This document shows, piece by piece, positions 40,707 to 49,384 of a stretch of DNA of 64,000 nucleotides. This DNA comes from Cryptosporidium bovis (Eukaryota; Apicomplexa; Conoidasida; Eucoccidiorida; Cryptosporidiidae), in assembly GCA_009768925.2 (NCBI GenBank), contig VHIT02000012.1:248001-312000 (forward strand), in the 5' to 3' direction. The notes under the pieces are model-generated. The model ran no database searches. It was given only the letters and a program-made list of their open reading frames with translations, and was not told the origin of the DNA. Each line of letters begins with the position of its first letter. Positions within the stretch are counted from its first letter, which is position 1. A program made the translations under genes and the position numbers.

Positions 40707-41525
40707 ATGTTAGAACTTGAGGGAATAGGTATAAGGTGTTGCCATCCAGACTGCAACCTCTTACAATTTATACCATTCGAATGTAAATATTGCGAGTTAA
40801 AGTTTTGTATTGATCATGTGGATGAAAAATTACACGAATGCAAACCAAAGCCATTGAATAAAAGTAACACATTTTCGTCTAATAAGAAAGATTCAGGAGA
40901 GGGTAATGTTGTGATTAGCCACGTAAATTGCACAACCAAAAATTGCAAAAAGATAGGTATCAAGTGTAGAAAATGTGAGAAAACACTATGTTCAAGACAC
41001 ATTTATCCCTCAGAACATAAATGTTTAGGAGGAGCTAGTGATATATTTCCGTATAATATAACTCAAAAGAAGAAACTAGCTATTGAACCGTCTGGAATTG
41101 GTGTTGTAAATTCAGAAATAATAAGAGGTGTAGAACTTCCTTCAAATAAATCCGGAAAAACCCTGAGGAAAGTGATGATTAAATCAAAAAGCATAGGTGA
41201 CTCAAAAATACCAATAAATAGTAGAGTTGCAATTGCGTTATTCGTTGATGAAGAGATAAAGTGCAGAAAACTCATAAATAATAGGCTTCCAATATGTATA
41301 TGGATAAACGGCTTGAAGCCAATAGGATGGAATTTAGAGTACATTACTGAAATATTGGGTGTGTTAAAGAACAAAAAAGAGGGTAAACTGTCTGCAGGTA
41401 GCTGTGAATTGCGTTTAGTTTCTGTAAATGACAGCGGAGAGAAAAAGGAATTGAAAATGAATCATGAGTCCCGGAGCTGTATAAACGACGGAGATACATT
41501 ATATTTGGTTTACGGCTCCAAGTGA
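40707..41525 (+). CDS. Double AN1 zinc-finger protein with ubiquitin-like tail (ZFAND1/Cuz1-like)
   Basis: Single exon, 272 residues. AN1 finger one spans about 8-48 (CCHPDC...CKYC..KFCIDH...LHEC), finger two about 73-110 (C....CKKIGIKCRKCEKTLCSRH...EHKC), both with complete Cys/His ligands. After a basic linker, residues about 165-272 form a ubiquitin-like fold (RVAIALFVDEEIKCRKL, WINGLKPIGWNLEYI, ending DGDTLYLVYG), the C-terminal domain of ZFAND1/Cuz1. That family bridges Cdc48/p97 and the proteasome during stress such as arsenite and clears stress granules. Order and length agree with the family. Confidence 0.9.
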   Translation: MLELEGIGIRCCHPDCNLLQFIPFECKYCELKFCIDHVDEKLHECKPKPLNKSNTFSSNKKDSGEGNVVISHVNCTTKNCKKIGIKCRKCEKTLCSRHIYPSEHKCLGGASDIFPYNITQKKKLAIEPSGIGVVNSEIIRGVELPSNKSGKTLRKVMIKSKSIGDSKIPINSRVAIALFVDEEIKCRKLINNRLPICIWINGLKPIGWNLEYITEILGVLKNKKEGKLSAGSCELRLVSVNDSGEKKELKMNHESRSCINDGDTLYLVYGSK

Positions 41526-41617
41526 TACACTAAAAAAACACGCACTTTTTTCGACAAATCTGCACGTAAAAACCCATTGCTTTGGAGTCAACTTTAATAT
41601 CAACACGGCTAAAATAG

Positions 41618-41620
<3 letters not shown>

Positions 41621-41652
<32 letters not shown>
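41621..41652. repeat. (AT)16 microsatellite
   Basis: Thirty-two bases of uninterrupted AT repeat in the spacer between the ZFAND1-like and Brahma-like genes. Likely variable in length between isolates. Confidence 0.9.
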
Positions 41653-41655
<3 letters not shown>

Positions 41656-41818
41656 ATTATAAAATGTATTTAAGCTAAAGGTAAATAAAAGACAAGAGTA
41701 CTTAGGCGGTACATGTCCATTTGTATTTGGTCCCGATAATTAAAAAAAATATATATAAGTGAAAAAATCAATATTGAGGAAAAAAAGGTTTATGACGATA
41801 AAGAGCTGACTTTATTTT

Positions 41819-44800
41819 ATGTCTGAAACCAATAATAGGATAATGAATAATGAGTTATTTATGAATTCCCAAAAGCATTCTATTGTGGGTGGACATTCAA
41901 TCCAGACAAATATCAATGTGATCACGAACCGTAAAGATGTAGAGTTATTGGGAGGGTATATGGGAAAACAAGCACTAGATACCATGAGAGATGCAAACAA
42001 TGGGAAACAGGGACTTTATTCAGGTAGTAGTGCATTTAGTCATTCTTGGTTCCCAGAAATTTCAAAAATACTATACCAAGTAAGCAAGTCTAATTTGTCA
42101 ATTCAGGATAAGAGAGTTAGAATATTGCTTTTAATATTCCAGTGGGTAAGAAAACAGCAATGTGAATTAGTTGATCCCAGCTCATTATTTTCTTCAGATG
42201 ATATAGAAATAGTTTATAATCATGTCTTAGCATACCAGCACTTTTTAACAAAGGAAACTCCATTGGATGATGAATTATTGAGAAAATGCTTAAGCACAGG
42301 TTTTTGTAATAAGAGACAGAAATTAGATAATCTATTTACAGGGACAAATATGAATGTTAACCCATGTAATAATAACAGTGATTTGGACGTCACTAGAGAA
42401 GATGATAACTTTAAACCTGACTGGAAATTTATTAATTCCATTTCTGAGGAGCAGAATGGTTTCAGTTACAAAGTTCCTTTATCAAGTCAAGGTTCTTCAA
42501 TATCAATAAGAAATCCGAATCAGTGGATTGAATATAACAGGAAAGTTGAGCAGAACAGAATGGCACTCTTAATAAACAGAAGTTCATTAATTAACTCAAA
42601 TAATGATAATTCAACAAATTCTCATATAAGCAATGATAATCTAAATAATGAAGAAATTAGAATTGTTAATAAGAATCATAATATAGAGTCTCACAACATG
42701 AGTGATTTGAATTCCATTAATAGTGTGCATAGTGGCAATGGTACGGAAATAAAGAACGAGAACAAAATGAATGACAATAAAGATCCGAGTGAGAGCGAGG
42801 AATTAACTTTTCGGATTTCAAAATTATTAAATTTTCAACAATATATAAGAAATCAGGTAATAGTTTCGAGATATTTAGAAGAGATGAACCCTTTATTACC
42901 CCAGTTGAAAAATGTTACTGCTCGCGACGCAAGAAAGAACAAAGCACTATACCACGCTAGAATGGATGGTTTAAGACATATGAAAAATACAGACGACATA
43001 AAAAGACAGAGAAGACAGTTTATTTCTGAATTACTCAAATATTCAAAGAGATTTGTGGATATTCACAGAGAAAATCAAAGAAGTATAAGAAGGCTGTGCT
43101 CACATGTTTTGAGACATACAAACAATAAGGAAAGGAAAGATCAAAATATGGAACAACAAATGCAAAAGGCGAGGTTGAATGCTTTGAGAGCTCAGGATGA
43201 GGAAGCCTACTTACGTTTATTACACGAAGCTAAGAATGAGAGATTACTTGAACTTGTTCAACAGACGGAAGAATACATGAATAAGCTTGGGGCACTAGTC
43301 GTGGAACATAGAAAACAAGCAGGTTCCTTCCTAGATTATGACGACGTATACAGTGAAGAGAAAGAATATGAATCTGAGGATGTTGATAGCAATGACAAAC
43401 ATTCGTGTACTTGCTGCTCGTCATTAGAGAAAGTTAAAAAAGATGGATCTAATAGTAATAATGATGTTGAAGATTCCGTTATGACATTAGATAGTGCTCT
43501 ATTAAATGAAAAAAAAGAACTAAATGATGGTTGTGCAGGTGCTAGTGGTGTTAAATTAGGAGGAAATACTGGTAAAAATGAGTGTGGATGTAATTCTAAA
43601 GATTGCACATGCTCAATATCAATAAGTGGCTGCAAATGTCCATCTGAAACATGCTGTTCTAAAAAAACAAATAACAAAAGTCCTGCGCCATTAATAAAAG
43701 CAAAGGAAAGGTACTTCCAAGTAACTCACATGGTTCAAGAGCAGATAACTGAACAACCAAAATGCTTGAAAGGAGGACAACTTAGAGAATACCAGATGAA
43801 AGGGTTGGAATGGTTGGTGTCTCTATACAACAATAACTTGAATGGTATATTAGCAGATGCAATGGGTCTTGGAAAGACGGTGCAGACAGTTAGTGTTTTG
43901 GCACATATATACGAAAAGAGAGGAAATAGAGGTCCGCACTTGATAATAGCACCATTATCTACATTGCATGGTAATTGGGAAAATGAATTTAATAGGTGGT
44001 TGCCTGACTTCGTTAAAGTTATTTATGAAGGAAATAAAGAGATTAGAAAACAAATAAGATCTAAATATATGACAGGCGAGGCAAAATTTCATGTACTGCT
44101 TACAACGGATGCATTTATAATGAAAGATAAGCATTATTTGAGAAAGTTTGACTGGGAGTATATAATAGTAGATGAAGCGCATAGACTGAAAAATCCGAAA
44201 AGCAAATTGGTTCAAATATTAAATAATGGATTTAGAGCAAAACATAGGTTAGCATTGACTGGTACTCCATTGCAAAATGATCTGCAAGAAGTATGGGCAC
44301 TATTAAACTACTTAATGCCAAGTATATTTAATTCATCTGATACATTTCAACAATGGTTTAATGAACCACTGTCGTCAATTAAATCTACAAGCAGAAATGG
44401 TCCGGGTTCAGATTCAGGTATAGTTCCATTAGATATTAGCGAAGAGGAACAATTATTAATAGTAGATCGTCTGCATAAAGTTTTAAGACCATTCTTATTA
44501 CGTAGGGAGAAAATACAGGTGGCAAACGAGGTTCCCCCAAAGTTGGAGGAGATACTATGGTGCCCACTAAGTGGATTACAACAACATTTATATAAAGAGT
44601 TAGAAAGTAATGAAAATTCTGGACCAAATGTATTAATGCAATTGAGGAAAGTCTGTAATCATCCATTTCTATTTTCTACAGAACTTCAATATCCATCAGA
44701 TGAGAGTATTGTTCGTGTATGTGGTAAATTTGTAATGTTAGATAGTATATTGCCAAAGTTGAGGGCAGCAGGACATAGAGTATTGATATTTAGTCAAATG

Positions 44801-46546
44801 ACAAAACTATTGACATTATTGGAGATATTTTTGTCACTAAGAAATATGAAATTTTTAAGATTAGATGGCACAACATTATCTGAAGACAGGCAAGAAAGTT
44901 TGAAACTATTTAATGCCGATGATAGTCCGTATTTTGTATTTTTACTTTCTACAAAAGCAGGAGGATTTGGTATAAATCTACAATCGGCGGACACTGTGAT
45001 ATTGTTCGACTCTGATTGGAATCCTCAAAATGACGAACAAGCACAAAGCAGAGCACACCGTATTGGCCAAAAACGTGAGGTATTAACACTACGTTTTGTA
45101 ACACCTGATACAGTGGAAGAAAGAATAATGACAACTGCTGGAATAAAACTAGATAAGGATGCACTTATTATTAAGTCTGGAATGTATTATGATATGTATG
45201 ATGGTGATGACTTGGAACAGAAAAGAAAGGAAAAAATTCAAGAAATATTAAGGAAACAAAGGCAGAAAGAAGTTGTTAATTGTTATTATGATTCTGACAG
45301 ATTAAACAGAATTCTTGCAAGATCTGATAAGGATCTTGAAATATTTGAAAGAGTAGATCGTATGAGGAAGATGTGTCATATTCCAGGATTGATAGTAGAC
45401 CCAATTCTTCCACCATGTTTATTTGATTGGAAAAGGCATGCAAAAATATCGAAAGTTACCGTTGAAAATATACAAAAAGCTGAGGAGTTGTGGAAAATAT
45501 GTTATACATCAGGTGACCCATGGGTGGTATATCCCAATAAGAGAAATAAAAAATACATAAGGGAGATGGCAATAATACATAAATCGTCATCTGCAGTAAA
45601 TAAATTATATCTCAATATTACTAACAACAATGACTCTTCTAAGAGCAGTAATGGGAATTCACAAGAAGATAACTTGATAAAAACAAGATCCAGAATGCAA
45701 CAGGAAAGAGTAGAAAATAATTGTGAAAGCAATAAAGATTACAATGATGTAACTGACGATATAGAATCTGATCAAGAAACACTATCTTACATTTTGAGCA
45801 TGGGGAAAAATACGAACAATGAGAATAAAACAGATGACGATATCAACGCCATGAATAGTGATATTATAAAAAGAATATTTGAACAGGAACAAATAACACA
45901 AGAAGAAATAGAATATAGAAGAGACATGTTAAATAATTCAATATTAGAGGCATGTGAATTGGCAATGAAAATACCAGAATATGAAGCTTATTTAACATTG
46001 CCCTCTCAGACTACGTTTCCAGACTATTATCAAATAATAACAAAACCTGTATGCCTTCAACATATCAGGCAGTTTGCTAAAAAAAAGGAATTTACTTCCT
46101 TGCACAAATTAGAAAAATACTTAGAACGCCTAGCAACAAATGCAAAAACATATAATGGCATCTCTCACTATTTATATCATTCTGCTCTTCATTTAATAAA
46201 TGTTATAATGATGGAAGTAAGGAAGAGAGTGTCAGTTGCTTATTATACGTATAATTTGCCAGAAGGCCATATTAGAGACAACGAGGCTAGGCAATTATTG
46301 GATGGGTTAAATTCTGTTTCGGATACTGATTTTAACAAGAAACATATGTTAGTTCCGGATGTTGGGGATGATGACGATGATGATGATTATGAAAAAGATG
46401 ATGAGGAAGAAGATGAAATTAAGATTGATAGCGGGGAGAGCAGTAATAATAATGAGAGTGATAATTTTAGGCAGGAGGACCCTGATGAAAGTGAGGAAAA
46501 AGACGATAAAAAGTTAAATGCTAAAAGAATAAATAATAAAAAATGA
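41819..46546 (+). CDS. Brahma/Snf2-type chromatin remodeller: HSA, ATPase, bromodomain
   Basis: Single exon, 1575 residues. Residues about 330-475 include the HSA region and the post-HSA block RLNALRAQDEEAYLRLLHEAK...LVQQTEEYM, specific to Snf2/Sth1/Brm. A cysteine cluster (12 Cys, about 530-613) follows. The Snf2 ATPase spans about 650-1130: LREYQMKGLEWLVSLYNN, ADAMGLGKT (680s), DEAHRLKN (786), LTGTPLQNDLQEVW, ATPase lobe two with LRLDGTTLSEDR, and QSRAHRIGQ (about 1075). A bromodomain lies at about 1380-1475 (DYYQIITKPVCL, TYNGISHYLY with the acetyl-lysine Asn), then an acidic tail. It slides or ejects nucleosomes. The usual DEMGLGKT reads DAMGLGKT. The cysteine cluster is not part of the known family. 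Confidence 0.95.
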   Translation: MSETNNRIMNNELFMNSQKHSIVGGHSIQTNINVITNRKDVELLGGYMGKQALDTMRDANNGKQGLYSGSSAFSHSWFPEISKILYQVSKSNLSIQDKRVRILLLIFQWVRKQQCELVDPSSLFSSDDIEIVYNHVLAYQHFLTKETPLDDELLRKCLSTGFCNKRQKLDNLFTGTNMNVNPCNNNSDLDVTREDDNFKPDWKFINSISEEQNGFSYKVPLSSQGSSISIRNPNQWIEYNRKVEQNRMALLINRSSLINSNNDNSTNSHISNDNLNNEEIRIVNKNHNIESHNMSDLNSINSVHSGNGTEIKNENKMNDNKDPSESEELTFRISKLLNFQQYIRNQVIVSRYLEEMNPLLPQLKNVTARDARKNKALYHARMDGLRHMKNTDDIKRQRRQFISELLKYSKRFVDIHRENQRSIRRLCSHVLRHTNNKERKDQNMEQQMQKARLNALRAQDEEAYLRLLHEAKNERLLELVQQTEEYMNKLGALVVEHRKQAGSFLDYDDVYSEEKEYESEDVDSNDKHSCTCCSSLEKVKKDGSNSNNDVEDSVMTLDSALLNEKKELNDGCAGASGVKLGGNTGKNECGCNSKDCTCSISISGCKCPSETCCSKKTNNKSPAPLIKAKERYFQVTHMVQEQITEQPKCLKGGQLREYQMKGLEWLVSLYNNNLNGILADAMGLGKTVQTVSVLAHIYEKRGNRGPHLIIAPLSTLHGNWENEFNRWLPDFVKVIYEGNKEIRKQIRSKYMTGEAKFHVLLTTDAFIMKDKHYLRKFDWEYIIVDEAHRLKNPKSKLVQILNNGFRAKHRLALTGTPLQNDLQEVWALLNYLMPSIFNSSDTFQQWFNEPLSSIKSTSRNGPGSDSGIVPLDISEEEQLLIVDRLHKVLRPFLLRREKIQVANEVPPKLEEILWCPLSGLQQHLYKELESNENSGPNVLMQLRKVCNHPFLFSTELQYPSDESIVRVCGKFVMLDSILPKLRAAGHRVLIFSQMTKLLTLLEIFLSLRNMKFLRLDGTTLSEDRQESLKLFNADDSPYFVFLLSTKAGGFGINLQSADTVILFDSDWNPQNDEQAQSRAHRIGQKREVLTLRFVTPDTVEERIMTTAGIKLDKDALIIKSGMYYDMYDGDDLEQKRKEKIQEILRKQRQKEVVNCYYDSDRLNRILARSDKDLEIFERVDRMRKMCHIPGLIVDPILPPCLFDWKRHAKISKVTVENIQKAEELWKICYTSGDPWVVYPNKRNKKYIREMAIIHKSSSAVNKLYLNITNNNDSSKSSNGNSQEDNLIKTRSRMQQERVENNCESNKDYNDVTDDIESDQETLSYILSMGKNTNNENKTDDDINAMNSDIIKRIFEQEQITQEEIEYRRDMLNNSILEACELAMKIPEYEAYLTLPSQTTFPDYYQIITKPVCLQHIRQFAKKKEFTSLHKLEKYLERLATNAKTYNGISHYLYHSALHLINVIMMEVRKRVSVAYYTYNLPEGHIRDNEARQLLDGLNSVSDTDFNKKHMLVPDVGDDDDDDDYEKDDEEEDEIKIDSGESSNNNESDNFRQEDPDESEEKDDKKLNAKRINNKK

Positions 46547-47035
46547 TTCTTATTTCTATTTGGTCCTTGTATGATTTCTTTGTTAATATTAGCTGTAATA
46601 TAATGATATATTTATAACTTTAAAAGCTTGAACATTCTAGAAACATTTGTTCCAGACCTGGACCTAAAATGTCACAATATATTACAGCATTGTATAAATT
46701 ATTACATTAAAATATACTATACCTTAAATAGGTATTAGTTTTCAATTTGTTCCTCAAATGTTAATAATGATAGATTCAAATTCTAATAGTTAATTATTAA
46801 AAAAATAAGCTCAACCAAGAATTAATGATTAGTAAATTAGACTTGGTGATTTTTTTTTGTGTGGTTTGGGTATTAAAATTTAAATATACTTTTCAAAATT
46901 TGAGTATAATTAAATACCAACAATAATTTAAAATAAGAAAACATTTATTAGTTTACTTAATTAGACAAAAATAATCTTTAATTATTTTTTTTACTATTAA
47001 TTTTTAGATTTTTGTTTTTAGTGAACTAGTATTTA
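46547..47035. other. A+T-rich intergenic region
   Basis: 3' flank of the Brahma-like gene and 5' flank of the membrane-protein gene. Very A+T rich; nothing recognisable. Confidence 0.5.
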
Positions 47036-47852
47036 ATGATTTGGTTAACGACTTTAGTTGTAATGTCATCCCTTGTATTTGTAGGGTTTTTTTTCTCAGA
47101 ATACATACAATACAGTGAATGTGCCCCAATAGAGGATATAAGAATGTTTTTAAAAGATGGTTATATTTCATTGTCACTATTTGAATTACTGTTGGGATTA
47201 AGTGGATTAATCAGTGTAAAGAATCAATTAATTATACAATTTTTAAATTGGTGGATATTTTGCCAAGGTAGTAAAAAATATCCATATATATTCAATATTA
47301 ATTCCTTTTTTCCAGTAAAAATGGTATTTATGACATTTATTAAGGCAATTATTATTATTAAAAGCTCATTTAAAATTCCACATGTTTGCTTGGTATTTCC
47401 ATATTTACTCATCACAATTTGCGTCCTACCATTATTATTTGCCTTTTCATATCCATTTGAGGATTCAGTAAGTTAAACTTGTAACAAATGTAAGAAACAT
47501 TACTAATTATTAAATTTTAATCCACGAATAAATATACAGAAACTTAAAGACGTAGTTTGGGATAGTAACGATGAAGATATTCTTTTAACAATAATAAAAA
47601 CTATTATTGATAATAACAGCAGAAATGAATATAAATTACACATAACAAATAATTTTAAAAGGTGAGTTGAGAATCGATATACTTGGAATGAAAATAAGCA
47701 CCAAATCTTGCCTAACTATCTAAATGAATTAAATAAATAGAAATATATCAAGTTTATACCGCAGAAATAACGCTATTCGCAAAATAGTATCAAGTTTACC
47801 TGATAATATTAGATTATTTATTGTTTCAAGATTATCTATTGACGAAGTTTAG
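47036..47852 (+). CDS. Small multipass membrane protein, three exons, unknown
   Basis: Exons 47036-47467, 47540-47661 and 47741-47852 (donors GTAAGT and GTGAGT, acceptors ACAG and ATAG) join in frame to 221 residues. Hydrophobic helices lie at about 4-20, 45-62, 65-78, 92-112 and 118-140, so four or five membrane passes, followed by an 80-residue soluble tail rich in Asn, Ile and Lys with two basic helices (RRNNAIRKIVSSL). I recognise no family. The intron positions, right after the last membrane helix and within the tail, support the model. An ER or inner-membrane-complex protein would fit, but that is a guess. Confidence 0.7.
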
Positions 47853-48168
47853 ATCAATCACTATTTCGAACTAAACAAGTTACTATTATACTTTGCAATC
47901 TTTCCGGAAATTAAGTTGCACAAACCATTTATAACAAAAAAATAGTCAATTTATCAATATAAGATTCTATTATTAAGCTTAAATATTTTTTTATTTAAAA
48001 TAATATTTGTGTAACTTTGATACCTTTGTCGTGTATGTTTCAATAATCAAGCTAGATTTTGTCAGATTGGCGCCAGAACAGGTTCATAAAATATGTATAC
48101 TATTTAATGTGAGTATATATTGCAACCAAAAAGTGAAATTTTTTGATAGTTTTAATCAGATTAAATAA
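47853..48168. promoter_or_regulatory. Promoter region with a palindromic E2F-like site
   Basis: A+T rich, with TGGCGCCA at 48068-48075, about 94 bp before the next start codon. No gene seen. Confidence 0.5.
48068..48075. promoter_or_regulatory. E2F-like palindrome TGGCGCCA
   Basis: Exact match to the TGGCGCCA element that I recall being reported as an E2F-like upstream motif in Cryptosporidium. It lies about 94 bp before the four-exon orphan. Confidence 0.55.
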
Positions 48169-48955
48169 ATGGAATTCAAAAGCATCAAAGGTGAAATTAA
48201 AATACCTCTTAATTCTAATATTCCTGATGTGCTGATGACAGGAATTGAATATAAAATACAAAGTATAAGACTCATTTTAGATATTGCTGGAAATAATAGC
48301 TTAAACATTGGTACGTTTGTCCACAGCGAAATATTGCATGAGTAACAAATTGTGATTCTAGATATTCCAGATGATTGTTTCAAGCTAGTGAACAATGAGA
48401 TTAGTGTAAGTTAAAATAATTAATTTACTGTACTTAAAATAAAATGGAATTGTAATGATAGCAGTGATAAAAACCACGTTGGTAGTGACTGATAATATTA
48501 CTATTTTTAAATTTAGTTCACCTGCTATTATTGCATAACTTTATCACAGCTCTCCATAATCATTTGCAAAATAGTAAATAAAAAATATCCTAAATTTATC
48601 TTAATTGGTGTTTACTTTTATGACAATTTATAATTAATCTATTTCGCATATATATTAGATAAAAGACATATACAGAATTCTTCCTCTTAAGAGTGAGCTA
48701 CTAGACAATATTGCGGTAATTGAAATATTGGGATCAACTGGACACACTATAAAAAAGGTTTGTTTAACAAAAAATATAATTACAACTCATTCGACTAATT
48801 CGGTTTATTTTCAATTTGTAATAAAAAACTTACGAATACATTTACTTTTTTTAATTTGTGATTCCATATCTTAAATATAGATTGTTTATTTTAAATTTCT
48901 GGAAAGTAATAAAGAAAAAGTAAATGAGGATAATGTACTTATATGTATTCACTAA
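48169..48955 (+). CDS. Small four-exon orphan protein
   Basis: Exons 48169-48310, 48362-48405, 48659-48757 and 48881-48955 with donors GTACGT, GTAAGT and GTTTGT and acceptors CTAG, TTAG and ATAG. All four join in frame to 119 residues ending at TAA. The product reads as short beta strands and loops: IRLILDIAGNNSLNIDIPDD, then FKLVNNEISIKDIYRILPLK, then NIAVIEILGSTGHTIKKIVY. I do not recognise it; size and look would suit a small complex subunit. No single exon is long enough to be noticed by length, so it is easily missed. An E2F-like palindrome sits 94 bp upstream. Confidence 0.6.
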
Positions 48956-49384
48956 GGTATATAATTCAATTATTATATAGAAATATTTAAGAATACTATA
49001 TCATCATTCCTGCCATTAATTTAATATTTTATTCTTTTGAATTGAACAATCAATTTATCCTTTTTCCAACATTTTGACTTTTTTTTTGCAGTTTACCTTG
49101 CACGTTACCTATATGCATTAACAGACTCATAATTTTAGATTCAAGGCGCGCGCGCCAGTAAGTGCTTAAAATAGCCTGTAAGTGTGAAGAGATAGGTTAA
49201 GGAAAAAGTTAAAAACTTGGATGATGAGATTTATCAGGGGGCGTTTTGTATTTTTTAAAATAATTTTAATATGGGAAAAAATGTTTCTATGAAGTCTAAT
49301 AGAAATTATTCTAATATAGGAATATTTGGGTGTATTAATAATCGTACATGTAAAAATAATATTCCTGTTTAAGGGAAAATAGAA
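48956..49384. promoter_or_regulatory. Intergenic region with GGCGCGCGCGCC palindrome
   Basis: A 12-bp perfect palindrome GGCGCGCGCGCC lies at 49145-49156, about 230 bp before the 781-residue gene, in otherwise A+T-rich sequence. It overlaps GGCGC cores on both strands. Confidence 0.5.
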
